Of a stretch of 64,000 nt of DNA, positions 19,569 to 28,415 are shown in pieces. Within the stretch, counting starts at the first letter, position 1, and the number at the start of each line of letters is the position of its first letter. This stretch comes from Maricaulis sp034659015 (GTDB taxonomy: Bacteria > Pseudomonadota > Alphaproteobacteria > Caulobacterales > Maricaulaceae). Below the pieces are notes generated by a model that ran no database searches, was not told the origin of the DNA, and worked only from the letters and a program-made list of their open reading frames with translations. Location: NCBI GenBank assembly GCA_034659015.1, contig JAYEGL010000017.1:1-64000 (forward strand), read 5' to 3'. The translations under genes and the position numbers were made by a program.

Positions 19569-20513
19569 ATGTCCGAGACGCGTCACGAGCGCCTGATCAT
19601 CATCGGTTCCGGCAGCGCCGGCTATACCGCCGCCATCTATGCCGCCCGCGCGATGCTGAACCCGGTCCTGATCGCCGGCCTTCAGCCCGGCGGCCAGCTG
19701 ACCATCACCACCGATGTCGAGAATTATCCCGGCTTCGCCGACGTCATCCAGGGTCCCTGGCTGATGGAACAGATGCGCGAACAGGCCGAGAAGATGGGCA
19801 CGGAAATGGTGTCCGACATCATTGTGGAAGCCGATCTGAAATCGCGCCCCTTCGTGCTCAAGGGCGATAGCGGCACGACCTACACCGCCGACAGCGTCAT
19901 CATCGCCACCGGCGCCCAGGCGAAATGGCTGGGCATCGAGAGCGAGCAGAAATTCCAGGGCTTCGGCGTGTCCGCCTGCGCCACCTGCGACGGTTTCTTC
20001 TATCGCGGCAAGGAGGTCGTGGTGGTCGGGGGCGGCAATACGGCCGTCGAGGAGGCGCTCTTCCTGACCAATTTCGCCTCCAAGGTGACGCTGGTGCACC
20101 GCCGCGACAGCCTGCGCGCCGAGAAGGTCATGCAGGACCGGCTCTTCAAGCACGAGAAGGTCGAGATCGTCTGGGACAGCGTGGTCGAGGAAGTGCTCGG
20201 CGACGAGGATCCGCTGGGCGTGACCGGCGTGCGGATCAAGAATGTGAAGACCGGGGAAACCTCCGAGATCCCGGCCCACGGCTTCTTCGTCGCCATCGGC
20301 CACGCGCCGGCGACCGAGCTGTTCACCGAGCAGCTCGAAACCAAGGAAGGCGGTTATCTCGTCGTGGAAGCCGGGACGCCGAAGACATCGATCCCGGGTG
20401 TTTTTGCTGCCGGGGATGTTACCGATGACGTCTATCGACAGGCCGTCACGGCGGCCGGCATGGGCTGCATGGCCGCGCTCGAGGCGGAACGCTATCTCGC
20501 CGGCCTGGAATAG
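19569..20513 (+). CDS. trxB: Thioredoxin-disulfide reductase
   Basis: A 314-residue FAD/NADPH enzyme that reduces thioredoxin. The FAD dinucleotide fold is IIGSGSAGYTAAIYAARA at the N-terminus, the redox disulfide is C-A-T-C followed by DGFFYRGK (about residue 137), and the NADPH fold is VVVVGGGNTAVEEALFL. Length matches the low-molecular-weight bacterial type. It stands as a single gene with a palindrome in its upstream region. Confidence 0.97.
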   Translation: MSETRHERLIIIGSGSAGYTAAIYAARAMLNPVLIAGLQPGGQLTITTDVENYPGFADVIQGPWLMEQMREQAEKMGTEMVSDIIVEADLKSRPFVLKGDSGTTYTADSVIIATGAQAKWLGIESEQKFQGFGVSACATCDGFFYRGKEVVVVGGGNTAVEEALFLTNFASKVTLVHRRDSLRAEKVMQDRLFKHEKVEIVWDSVVEEVLGDEDPLGVTGVRIKNVKTGETSEIPAHGFFVAIGHAPATELFTEQLETKEGGYLVVEAGTPKTSIPGVFAAGDVTDDVYRQAVTAAGMGCMAALEAERYLAGLE

Positions 20514-20604
20514 GCGCTCGCGCCACCTTTCCGATTTGCAACTTGGGCCTGTCTGTCACGCTTGATAAACATTGACGGGTCTTTGACCCGGGTTGGGATA
20601 CGCT

Positions 20605-21858
20605 ATGCGACGTCTGGTTTCGGTATTGCTTCTGTCTTCCGCACTCACCGTGGGGGCGGCCGACGCGCAGACGCCGGCAGTCGCCTCCGGGCCCGGGATC
20701 GACACGTTCTATGCCCATAATCCGGACTCCGGCCGGCAGATCGATTACACCGCCTGGTCGGACGTTCTGGCCGATGTCGTCTTCCGTGTTCCCCCGTCAA
20801 ACCGGGAGCCCGCCCGTGGACGTCCGGAAGTGACCGGCAGCCGCATCTATCGCGGCAATATCAGCCGCTACCGCTACGAGGCGAACCGTGTCGTCTATCA
20901 CCTGATGGACGAGCCCTACGAGGAGGCGGTCCATGAATTCCGCGTCGCCATGGAGGCGCTGCCCGACCGGATCGACTTCAACGCCCTGAACCGCGACGAA
21001 CAGCTCGCCTACTGGCTCAACCTGCACAATGCGGCAGTGATCGAGAATATCCTGGCGCGCTATCCGGAAAGCCATATCGACCGCACGCGGGCCGCGGGCA
21101 CGCGCGAGCCGCTGTTCGACGCGAAGATCCTCAATGTGGCGGGTGTCCCGCTCAGCCTCAACGATATCCGCCTTCGCATCGTCTACCACCTCTGGGACGA
21201 TCCGCGGGTGATCTACGGATTCCACAACGGGTCGATCGGCGGCCCGTCCATCCTGCGTGAAGCCTATACGGGCGATGATGTCTGGCGTCAGCTCGACCGC
21301 AATGCCGGCGAGTTCGTGAATTCGCTGCGCGGCGTCGAACGCGGCCGCGACACGCTGCGTGTTTCCGAACTCTACGGCGAGGCCCGCCACCTCTTCCCGG
21401 ATTTCGAGACCGATCTGCGCGCCCATCTCTCGCGCTATGCCAACGAGGCGACCGCCGAGGAACTGGCGCCGGACCGTCCGATCGAGGCAGATGTGTCGAC
21501 CTGGGATATTGCCGACATGACAAACGGCGTGGTCGGCTGCACCGGCAGCGGCAGCCCGGTCCAGATCTCGGTCCCGCGCGGGCTCAACCGCATCAATCTG
21601 GACAATCTGGACTGCTACACCATGCCCGATACGGGCCGTGTCCTGATGGAGCACGTGATCGAGCGGCGCATCGAGATGTGGCGCAGCGGCGAAGGCGGCC
21701 GGGTCTACACGGTCGATCTGACGCCGGCCCAGGCCGCCGCGGCGGAAGCCGAAGGCAACGCATCGCAGCAGGCCGACCCCGATGCCCCGCAGGTCAATCT
21801 CTCGCCCAGCTTCTCGGGCCGGCAATCGCCGGACACGCCTGAAGACAACGAGGAATAG
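20605..21858 (+). CDS. Secreted DUF547 protein
   Basis: A 417-residue exported protein. It has a signal peptide (about 1-21, ending ADAQ), then a DUF547 domain marked by LAYWLNLHNAAVIENIL and the following FDAKILNVAGVPLSLNDI, then a C-terminal extension rich in Ala, Gln and Pro. DUF547 resembles papain/transglutaminase-like folds, but no activity is established. ATG 20605 is chosen over a TTG four codons upstream because it starts the signal peptide with MRRL. Confidence 0.88.
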   Translation: MRRLVSVLLLSSALTVGAADAQTPAVASGPGIDTFYAHNPDSGRQIDYTAWSDVLADVVFRVPPSNREPARGRPEVTGSRIYRGNISRYRYEANRVVYHLMDEPYEEAVHEFRVAMEALPDRIDFNALNRDEQLAYWLNLHNAAVIENILARYPESHIDRTRAAGTREPLFDAKILNVAGVPLSLNDIRLRIVYHLWDDPRVIYGFHNGSIGGPSILREAYTGDDVWRQLDRNAGEFVNSLRGVERGRDTLRVSELYGEARHLFPDFETDLRAHLSRYANEATAEELAPDRPIEADVSTWDIADMTNGVVGCTGSGSPVQISVPRGLNRINLDNLDCYTMPDTGRVLMEHVIERRIEMWRSGEGGRVYTVDLTPAQAAAAEAEGNASQQADPDAPQVNLSPSFSGRQSPDTPEDNEE

Positions 21859-21906
21859 CCGCGCCGGACGCTGGACCCGCCGGCCTGCATGGCGCTAACT
21901 GGCGGG

Positions 21907-22482
21907 ATGACCGCCACACCGCCCTCCACCCGAGACAAGATTATGCGCGCTGCGCTCGAACTCGTCGCAGAGGACGGGTTCTCGGCAGCGACCACAGCGG
22001 CCATCGCGAAACGGGCCGGCGTGGCGGAAGGCACGCTCTATCGGCATTTCGACAGCAAGGACGCGCTCTTCATCGCGGTCTATTCGGGCATCAAGGAACG
22101 CGTCTTCCAGAGCGTGATGGCCGAGACCGATGCGTCCGGCTCCGTGGAGGACCGTTTCCGCCAGCTCTGGCGCGGCGTGTGGAATGCCTACCGGGCCGAC
22201 CCGGCGGCCTTCACCTATGGCCAGCGCTTTGGCGAGTATCCGCTCTCGAGCGGGGACCACGGCCCGGTCCATGAAGGCTTCGTACGCCATGTCACCACCC
22301 TGATCCGCGACGGCAGGCACGCCGGCGAGATCCGGGACGCGTCAGGCGACGTGCTGCGCGCCTTCTTCTTCCCGCCCATGGTCTCGATGCTGAAACAGGC
22401 CATCGCCGGCCATGCATGGTCGCAGGCGGACCTCGAAAGTGCCATCGACACCGCCTGGGACTCCTGGCGCCGTCCGCGCTAG
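21907..22482 (+). CDS. TetR/AcrR-family regulator
   Basis: A 191-residue repressor. The N-terminal HTH runs through MRAALELVAEDGFSAATTAA, AKRAGVAEGTLYRHFDSKDA, and the C-terminal ligand/dimer domain is not assignable. ATG 21907 is used (GGCGGG just before it); ATG 21889 is possible. An 18-bp dyad lies between this gene and the downstream aldo/keto reductase gene on the same strand, the likely operator. Confidence 0.9.
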   Translation: MTATPPSTRDKIMRAALELVAEDGFSAATTAAIAKRAGVAEGTLYRHFDSKDALFIAVYSGIKERVFQSVMAETDASGSVEDRFRQLWRGVWNAYRADPAAFTYGQRFGEYPLSSGDHGPVHEGFVRHVTTLIRDGRHAGEIRDASGDVLRAFFFPPMVSMLKQAIAGHAWSQADLESAIDTAWDSWRRPR

Positions 22483-22523
22483 ATTGCTGCGGAGGACTTG
22501 CGATCCGGACTTTCACACCCCAT

Positions 22524-22541
22524 TGTGAGTGAGCACTCACA
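22524..22541. promoter_or_regulatory. Probable TetR-family operator
   Basis: TGTGAGTG-AG-CACTCACA is an exact 8-bp inverted repeat with a 2-bp centre, 67-84 bp before the aldo/keto reductase start codon and 42 bp after the tetR-type stop. TGAGTG-type half sites are common for TetR/AcrR repressors that respond to lipophilic or electrophilic compounds. This is good evidence that the regulator controls the reductase. Confidence 0.7.
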
Positions 22542-22607
22542 TCATTTGCACGGGTGCGTTCCGCCATTCGGCATTTCCAAAAACCATCTCCATCCGGGGA
22601 GACCATT

Positions 22608-23600
22608 ATGCAAACACGCGAAATCGGACATTCGGGCATTCACGTGAACCCGATCGGCCTGGGATGTATGGGCCTGTCGGAATTCTACGGCCCGGCCGTC
22701 GATGCCAGCGACGGCGTCGCCCTGCTTCACGCGGCCATCGAGGCCGGCGTCAACCACTTCGACACGGCCCAGCTCTACGGGATGGGTGCGAACGAGCGCC
22801 TGCTCGGCGAGGCCTTCCACGACCGCCGCGACAAGGTGGTGATCGCCACCAAGTTCGGCCCGGTGCGCGACAAGCAGACCGGGGCGTTCCTTGATGTCGA
22901 CGGGTCGGAGGAAAACATGCGCAGCGCCATCGAGGACTCGCTGCGTTTTCTGAAGACCGACCATGTCGACCTCTACTATCTCCACCGCGTCGACCTGAAA
23001 CGCCCGATCGAGGAAACGGTGGGCGCCATGGCGAAACTCGTCGAGGAAGGCAAGGTGCGTGCGCTCGGCCTGTCGGAAGCCTCGGCGGAGACCCTCAAGC
23101 GGGCCCATGCGGTGCATCCGATCAGCGCCCTGCAGTCGGAATATTCCATCTTCAGCCGCGATATCGAGGACGGACCGCTGCCGGCGGTGCGGGAGATCGG
23201 CGCATCGCTTGTCGCCTATTCCCCGCTCGGCCGCGGCCTGCTGACCGGCAGCTTCACCCGGGACCGCAAGCCCGCGGAAAACGATTTCCGTCAGGGCGCG
23301 CACCAGCCCCGCTTCGCCGAAGGCGCTTTCGAGGCCAATCTCGCCCTGGTGGAGGAGGTCAAGACCGTCGCGTCCGAACTCGACGCCCATCCCTCCCAGG
23401 TCGCGCTGGCCTGGGTGCTGGGGCGCGGCGAGGAGATCCTCACCATTCCCGGCACGACCAAGCTGGCCAATCTGGAAACCAATCTGGGTGCGGGTTCCGT
23501 CCGCCTCAGCGAGGCCCAGAGCGCCCGGCTTGACCGGCTCGCCGACGATGTGAAGGGCGGGCGGTATCCCGAAGCCCGCATGGCCAACATCAACGCCTGA
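22608..23600 (+). CDS. Aldo/keto reductase (AKR13-like)
   Basis: A 330-residue NADPH-dependent oxidoreductase with a TIM barrel. The catalytic tetrad is visible as Asp and Tyr in HFDTAQLYG, Lys in VVIATKFGP and His in LYYLHRVD. GLGCMGLSEFYGP near the start is typical of YajO/AKR13-type enzymes acting on carbonyl compounds. Start ATG 22608 follows CCGGGGAGA; the longer frame is unlikely because it overlaps the promoter region. It is probably repressed by the upstream TetR protein and induced by a toxic aldehyde or ketone (inference). Confidence 0.93.
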   Translation: MQTREIGHSGIHVNPIGLGCMGLSEFYGPAVDASDGVALLHAAIEAGVNHFDTAQLYGMGANERLLGEAFHDRRDKVVIATKFGPVRDKQTGAFLDVDGSEENMRSAIEDSLRFLKTDHVDLYYLHRVDLKRPIEETVGAMAKLVEEGKVRALGLSEASAETLKRAHAVHPISALQSEYSIFSRDIEDGPLPAVREIGASLVAYSPLGRGLLTGSFTRDRKPAENDFRQGAHQPRFAEGAFEANLALVEEVKTVASELDAHPSQVALAWVLGRGEEILTIPGTTKLANLETNLGAGSVRLSEAQSARLDRLADDVKGGRYPEARMANINA

Positions 23601-23722
23601 CGGGCGCATCTTGACTGCGGGCCGGTTCGCCAGGGCCGGTCCGCAGCAATTCTACCCTCGCGATTTGTGCCCATACAGATAGACTGCGCGTCTGGGAGAC
23701 GAATCCGGGGAGATGCAGGCGG

Positions 23723-24616
23723 ATGGACTGGGACAAGCTGAAGACCTTCCACGCGGCCGCGCAGGCGGGCTCGCTGACGAAGGCCGCCGATATGCTGGGC
23801 CTGTCACAGTCCGCCGTCAGCCGCCAGATCGCCGCGCTGGAGGACGATCTCGGCGTCACGCTCTTCCACCGTCATGCCCGCGGACTGATCCCGACGGAGC
23901 CGGGCAATCTGCTCTACGAGGCGGCCCGGGAGATCCACGGCAAGGTCGCCGTCGCGGAAGCCCGGGTTCACGACGCGCGCGACGAGCCGTCGGGCGAGCT
24001 CAAGGTGACCGCGCCGACCGCGCTCGGCGCGATCTGGCTGGCCTCGCGGCTGTCGGAATTCCACGAGCAATATCCCAACATCCGTATCCGCCTCATGCTC
24101 GACGACCACGAGCTCGACCTGGCGGGGCTGGAGGCCGAGGTCGGTATTCGTCCCTGGGCCTCCACCCAGAACGATCTGGTGCAGCGCAAGCTGCTGTCCG
24201 TGCGCCAGCACCTCTATGCCAGCCACGAATACCTGCAGCGCCACGGCACACCGCAGACGCCCGAAGATCTCGACGATCACTCGATCATCCACTACGGCCC
24301 GCCACAGCTCGCCCCGATCCCCGGCCTCGACTGGGCTGCCAAGCTGGGCCGCGACCCGGATGCGCCGCCGCGGCCGGCCGTCGTCGAGGTCAATACCATC
24401 TACGGCGTGATGAAAGCCGTCGAGGCGAATATGGGCATCGCCGCCCTGCCCGACTATGTGGCCCGCGAGAATCCGCGCCTGGAACGCGTCCTGCCCGATC
24501 TGGAAGGACCGGATTTCGAGGTCTATTTCGTCTATCCGAGCGAATTGCGGGGCTCGCGCCGCATCGTGGCTTTCCGGGATTTCCTGATCGAACAGGCACG
24601 CCGCTGGCAGAGCTGA
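23723..24616 (+). CDS. LysR-family transcriptional regulator
   Basis: A 297-residue LTTR. The winged HTH is at residues 3-62 (FHAAAQAGSLTKAADMLGLS then QSAVSRQIAALEDDLGVTLF), and the periplasmic-binding-like effector domain spans about 90-290. There is no divergently transcribed target next to it: the neighbours are an aldo/keto reductase in the same direction and a candidate small RNA downstream. The closest general match is the LTTR group with short effector domains that regulates unlinked genes. Effector unknown. Confidence 0.93.
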   Translation: MDWDKLKTFHAAAQAGSLTKAADMLGLSQSAVSRQIAALEDDLGVTLFHRHARGLIPTEPGNLLYEAAREIHGKVAVAEARVHDARDEPSGELKVTAPTALGAIWLASRLSEFHEQYPNIRIRLMLDDHELDLAGLEAEVGIRPWASTQNDLVQRKLLSVRQHLYASHEYLQRHGTPQTPEDLDDHSIIHYGPPQLAPIPGLDWAAKLGRDPDAPPRPAVVEVNTIYGVMKAVEANMGIAALPDYVARENPRLERVLPDLEGPDFEVYFVYPSELRGSRRIVAFRDFLIEQARRWQS

Positions 24617-24760
24617 CCGGCTCTGTGACGAAAGCGGACGGAATGCATGGCAGAAATGTGTTTTACCCGCAATTCTGCATAACCGGCATGACGTTCTGGC
24701 TCTGGTGACGGTTTCGCAATTGCGTCATACACCCTGCCAACGCGGCGGCGACGTCGCGCC

Positions 24761-24928
24761 CTCAGATCCCCCATCTGAGTTCTGCATACCCGTCTCCTCC
24801 CCATCAGGTATGCACTTAGCGCCGGGCTCCGTCTCCTCCCCTTAAGAGCCCGGCGCATACCCCTTTTCGGGCTCCCCCGCCCGCAAAATACCCTGATCGC
24901 CCCGGTCTTTCGGCCGGGGCGATTTTTT
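24761..24928 (+). ncRNA. Candidate trans-acting small RNA with four C-rich hairpin loops
   Basis: Four perfect hairpins lie in a row. CTCAGAT/ATCTGAG (24761-24779) has loop CCCCC. TGCATACC/GGTATGCA (24783-24814) has 16-nt loop CGTCTCCTCCCCATCA. GCGCCGGGCTC/GAGCCCGGCGC (24819-24856) has 16-nt loop CGTCTCCTCCCCTTAA. CGGGC/GCCCG (24868-24883) has loop TCCCCC. A 10-bp terminator hairpin with seven T follows. The loops expose anti-Shine-Dalgarno-like UCUCCUCCCC, as in alphaproteobacterial cuckoo/CcsR, alpha-r14 and GsrN RNAs. There is no credible ORF. The 5' end and promoter were not located; transcription may begin in 24660-24760. Confidence 0.75.
24896..24928 (+). terminator. Rho-independent terminator of the candidate small RNA
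   Basis: ATCGCCCCGG (24896-24905) pairs exactly with CCGGGGCGAT (24914-24923) around an 8-nt loop, with a run of seven T overlapping the stem end. It lies 280 bp past the LysR gene, too far to be its natural first terminator, and directly after the C-loop hairpins. Confidence 0.9.
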
Positions 24929-24948
24929 TCGTCCCCATACCGGAACGC

Positions 24949-24980
24949 AAAAAAGCCCCGGCGGCGGAGCACCGGGGCTT
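24949..24980 (-). terminator. Rho-independent terminator of dps
   Basis: GCCCCGG (24955-24961) pairs with CCGGGGC (24972-24978). On the minus strand the hairpin is followed by six T, and it starts about 40 bp after the dps stop codon. It is convergent with the small RNA terminator 20 bp away. Confidence 0.85.
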
Positions 24981-25021
24981 TCGCATTCATCTGCGGCACC
25001 GGGGCCGCTGGCTGCGCGGGA

Positions 25022-25489
25022 TCAGCCGATCGTGGAACGCAGCATCCAGGCTGCCTTCTCGTGCGCCGTAACGCGCGGAGCGAGCAGATCTGCGGTGGCC
25101 TCGTCGCCGTTGTCGTCGGCCAGTTCGAGCGCCTTGCGGATCGTCGCGACGACCGCTTCATGACCCTTCACGAGATCCTTGAGCATGTCGTTGGCTTCGG
25201 TTTCCTCGCCGCCGGACTTGATCGTGGCGGCCTCGGTCATCTCGCCATAGGTACGCGGCGCCACGAGGCCCAGGGCCCGGATGCGCTCGGCGATCTCGTC
25301 GGTGGCGGCCCACAGCTCGTTATACTGTTCCTCGAACAGGCCGTGCAGGTCGTGAAAGCGCGGACCGGTGACGTTCCAGTGATAGGCGTGCGTCTTGAAG
25401 TAGAGCGCGTAGGTATCCGCCAGAACTGCCGTGACCGCTTTGGCCATTGTCTCGCGCTGCGTTTCGGACAGACCCATATTGATGCTCAT
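25022..25489 (-). CDS. dps: Dps family DNA-binding ferritin-like protein
   Basis: A 155-residue Dps that forms dodecamers, oxidises iron with peroxide and shields DNA in stress and stationary phase. The ferroxidase ligands are visible in HAYHWNVTGPRFHDLHGLFE with D and E further along (ELWAATDEIAERI). The lysine-rich N-terminal tail of E. coli Dps is absent, so DNA binding may be weak. Monocistronic, ending in its own terminator. The upstream region (25490-25607) is AT-richer, but no OxyR or Fur site could be assigned with confidence. Confidence 0.95.
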   Translation of the reverse strand: MSINMGLSETQRETMAKAVTAVLADTYALYFKTHAYHWNVTGPRFHDLHGLFEEQYNELWAATDEIAERIRALGLVAPRTYGEMTEAATIKSGGEETEANDMLKDLVKGHEAVVATIRKALELADDNGDEATADLLAPRVTAHEKAAWMLRSTIG

Positions 25490-25607
25490 TGTGTTCTCCG
25501 TTTGTGGTTCGCGTGCGGCAGGGCCGCGGCGTCAGATCCTATATGGCCCCGCAAACCCCATAATTCAAATCAGGATTTATTGGGGTCGCTATCGACGTAA
25601 TCTATAT

Positions 25608-26813
25608 CTACGCCAGCGCTGCACAGAACCGCTGGATACGCTTGCCGGCCTCCACCAGGGACTCGTCGTCCGTGGCGTAGGAGATCCGGAAACCCGGCTC
25701 CAGACCGAAGGCGATGCCCGGCACCACGGCCACCGCCTCGGCTTCCAGCAGGGCGGAACAGAAGTCGGTATCGTTTTCGATCGTCGTGCCGTCCGGCGCC
25801 GTCTTGCCGATCGTGCCCGAACAGTCGGCGAAGACATAGAACGCCCCTTCCGGCGTCGGCGCAACGAGACCGTCTGCCGCATTGATCGCGTCGAGCACGA
25901 GATCGCGGCGGCGCAGGAAGGCGGCATTGCGCGCCTGCAGGAAACCGTGATCGCCATTGAGCGCCTCGACCGAGGCCCACTGGCTGATCGAGCAGGGGTT
26001 CGATGTCGTCTGGGAGGCGACCTTCGCCATCTCCTTGATCAGCGGCTGGGGACCGCCGGCATAGCCGATGCGCCAGCCGGTCATGGAGTAGGCCTTGGAC
26101 ACTCCGTTCATGGTCAGCGTGCGCTCGTACAGTTTCGGCTCGACCTGGGCGATGGTGGCGAACTCATAGCCCTCGTAGACGATGTGTTCGTACATGTCGT
26201 CGGTCATGATCCAGACCTGCTCATGCTTGAGCAGCACATCCGCCAGCGCCCGCAGTTCGTCGGCGGTATAGCCCATGCCGGTCGGGTTCGACGGCGAGTT
26301 CAGGATCAGCCAGCGCGTCTTCGGCGTGATCGCCGCCTCAAGCTGTTCCGGCGTGATCTTGAACCGGCTCTCGATCCCCGCCCGCACGGGCACCGGCGTG
26401 CCGCCGACCAGATTGACCATTTCCGGATAGCTCACCCAGTAGGGTGCCGGGATGATCACCTCGTCGCCCGGGTTCAGCGTGGCCAGCAGGGCGTTGTAGA
26501 TCACCGGCTTGCCGCCGGTGGAGACATGCACCTGACCCGCGGTGTACTCCAGACCGTTGTCGCGGCGGAACTTCTTGACGATGGCGTCCTTGAGCTCGGG
26601 AATACCGTCGACAGCCGTGTACTTGGTCTCGCCGCGGCGGATCGCCTCGATCGCCGCATCCTTGATATGGTCCGGCGTATCGAAATCCGGTTCGCCCGCG
26701 CCGAGCGAAATGACGTCGATGCCTTTCGCCTTGAGATCGCGGGCCTTCTGGGTAACGGCAAGCGTGGCCGAGGGCTTCACGCGCTGCAGCGCAGCGGAGG
26801 GCGTAAACGTCAT
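25608..26813 (-). CDS. Class I/II pyridoxal-phosphate aminotransferase (aspartate aminotransferase type)
   Basis: A 401-residue fold-type I aminotransferase of the Ib (thermophile/rhizobial AspAT) group. Landmarks are SLGAGEPDFDTPDHI, LNSPSNPTG, the PLP lysine in NGVSKAYSMTGWRIGYAGGP, and the arginine of FRISYATDD that binds the substrate carboxylate. It interconverts aspartate and oxaloacetate; relatives may also use prephenate. Start ATG 26813 begins MTFTPSAALQRVKPS, the usual N-terminus; the longer frame to 26993 lacks similarity. Single gene. Confidence 0.94.
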   Translation of the reverse strand: MTFTPSAALQRVKPSATLAVTQKARDLKAKGIDVISLGAGEPDFDTPDHIKDAAIEAIRRGETKYTAVDGIPELKDAIVKKFRRDNGLEYTAGQVHVSTGGKPVIYNALLATLNPGDEVIIPAPYWVSYPEMVNLVGGTPVPVRAGIESRFKITPEQLEAAITPKTRWLILNSPSNPTGMGYTADELRALADVLLKHEQVWIMTDDMYEHIVYEGYEFATIAQVEPKLYERTLTMNGVSKAYSMTGWRIGYAGGPQPLIKEMAKVASQTTSNPCSISQWASVEALNGDHGFLQARNAAFLRRRDLVLDAINAADGLVAPTPEGAFYVFADCSGTIGKTAPDGTTIENDTDFCSALLEAEAVAVVPGIAFGLEPGFRISYATDDESLVEAGKRIQRFCAALA

Positions 26814-27204
26814 GGCTGTGTCCCGGGTCAAACGTGCGAAGCGTTGAACCCTAGTCGGCGTTGCCGGGCCCGCCAATCCCCCAGCCATGCAGTATCGCCC
26901 GCCCTGCCCGGCATTTCTGCATGGCGGACGATCCGCAGCCCGGAGCACGGGCGGAAACCGCAGCGACCGGATTCGATCCGGACACGCCATCAAGACCCGG
27001 GCAAGACCCGGGCGCCGTCAGTGCTGTCAGCAGGCTCGGCGCTTGTTCCTGCCCCCGTGTCGCCCCAATTTTCCCTCGGATCGCCGCATTCTCGCCCCGC
27101 CTCACCCGTCTTCACCGCCCAGCCTTTTCGGGGACAGGGAGGCCGGCCGCTCCCTGCCTCACCCTCGCGAGGCGGGGCGGCCGGTGCGTTTCGGGGAGAT
27201 GTTC
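26814..27204. other. Intergenic region, no supported gene
   Basis: 391 bp divergent to convergent spacer upstream of the aminotransferase. It holds an 8-bp inverted repeat, CCATGCAG (26883-26890) with CTGCATGG (26917-26924), and two adjacent copies of AAGACCCGGGC (26992-27013). Open frames here have no start signals or recognisable products. Confidence 0.4.
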
Positions 27205-27375
27205 ATGATGTCTGCACACCACAAATCGTCCAGCGGTTCCCAGGGCGGCATCGCTCTCATCCTGGCGATCGCCGCATTCGCCGTTTCAGTCTTTCTGTGG
27301 ACCGGTTCAGGGGCCGATACGAGCCTGCCGGAAACGACGGCCCGGACTGCCGCGGCATCTGCGCAGACCCGCTGA
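27205..27375 (+). CDS. Small single-span membrane protein
   Basis: A 56-residue open frame starting at ATG 27205 (GGGGAG six bases upstream). It reads a polar Ser/His-rich N-terminus, one hydrophobic helix (GGIALILAIAAFAVSVFLW) and a short Ala/Thr tail. No family recognised. The good ribosome site and clean membrane segment support translation, but its small size leaves doubt. Confidence 0.5.
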   Translation: MMSAHHKSSSGSQGGIALILAIAAFAVSVFLWTGSGADTSLPETTARTAAASAQTR

Positions 27376-27576
27376 CGCGGCCGGAAACAGCCTTGTGCGG
27401 GACCGGCGCTCACCCGGTCCTGCGCAACCGGCGGGGAGACCGCTGCCATCGCATGGCCCGGACCCCTGGCGGTCCATGGCGCGGCTCTCCGCCACCTCAC
27501 ACCGGGTACCCCGCCCGCTGACCGATCCGTCATCGTCCGCCCGCGCTCTGGTCACCCGCCACCGGCTTCGCTATGC

Positions 27577-28383
27577 ATGAAGAACGGCGGGGGCCGAAGG
27601 GAGGCTGGATTGGGCGTAGCGTTGTTCGCGCCCCCGACCGAGACCGTACGCCGCCGTCTATTCGCCGGCGCGTTGTCGATTGCCGCGAACGGGGTGCTGC
27701 TGATTCTGCTGATTGTCCTGCCGCACCGGTTCGCCACGGTCGAGCCGCGCCCGCCGCTGGACGTCGTCCTGGTAACCCTTCCGCCGGAGCCCGCAGACGA
27801 GCCCGAAACGCCAGCGGACCCGCCTGAGCCGCCGCCGGAAACGGCGCCGCAGCCCGCCGGCATCGCAGCGGAACCCGCCGGAGCGTCCGCCGCCGAACCG
27901 GTCGCCGACACCGCCGACGAGACGTCGCCGCCTGCGCCGGAGCAGGAGGAAGCGGAAGAAGACGACGACGATGCGCAGGGCGGCGGCGGCATGCCGCTAC
28001 GCCCTGCAGAACTCATCGGCCATGCCCGGCCCCTGCCCGGAGGATCCGGGCCCGGATCGACAGGCTATGCCGTGCGCGAGATCTTTTGCCTGTCGACATC
28101 GGATGCCAACCGGGACGCCCTCAACTGTCCGCCCGCCGACAGCTCGGAAGGCCTGCCGATGCTGGAATTCGCCAGCCCCGAAAACATCGCCCGCGCCGAA
28201 GCGGCCTTCGCAGGCCTGGAGGCCGGCGAGATCCGCGCCCTGTTCTCCGGCCAAGCCCTGCCGGTGCGCGACCTGGCCGGCCAGCCCGTCCTCGCCGACC
28301 CCGCGGCGCACGCCACCTCCTCGGCCGACCAGATGCGCGATTCCCTGCCGCCCCTCATCCCCGATCCCGCATTCGGCGATTGA
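27577..28383 (+). CDS. Membrane-anchored Pro/Glu-rich protein with TonB-like N-terminus
   Basis: A 268-residue protein. A membrane helix (about 32-50, SIAANGVLLILLIVLPH) is followed by a long proline/alanine/glutamate linker (about 55-135) ending in an acidic run, then a 130-residue C-terminal region with two cysteines (CLSTSD, LNCPP). The anchor and linker resemble TonB/TolA-type proteins, but the C-terminal TonB fold motif is not recognisable and no exbBD genes are adjacent. It ends 32 bp before the threonine aldolase gene. Function unknown. Confidence 0.65.
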   Translation: MKNGGGRREAGLGVALFAPPTETVRRRLFAGALSIAANGVLLILLIVLPHRFATVEPRPPLDVVLVTLPPEPADEPETPADPPEPPPETAPQPAGIAAEPAGASAAEPVADTADETSPPAPEQEEAEEDDDDAQGGGGMPLRPAELIGHARPLPGGSGPGSTGYAVREIFCLSTSDANRDALNCPPADSSEGLPMLEFASPENIARAEAAFAGLEAGEIRALFSGQALPVRDLAGQPVLADPAAHATSSADQMRDSLPPLIPDPAFGD

Positions 28384-28415
28384 CGCGGCGGCGCGAGCGC
28401 CGTCCATTGCGCGCC

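Noticed and set aside
24640..24662. EcfG-type promoter (GGAAT ... GTT) for the small RNA
   Set aside because: Only 15 bases separate the elements, too short for the usual spacing, and the -35 differs from GGAAC.
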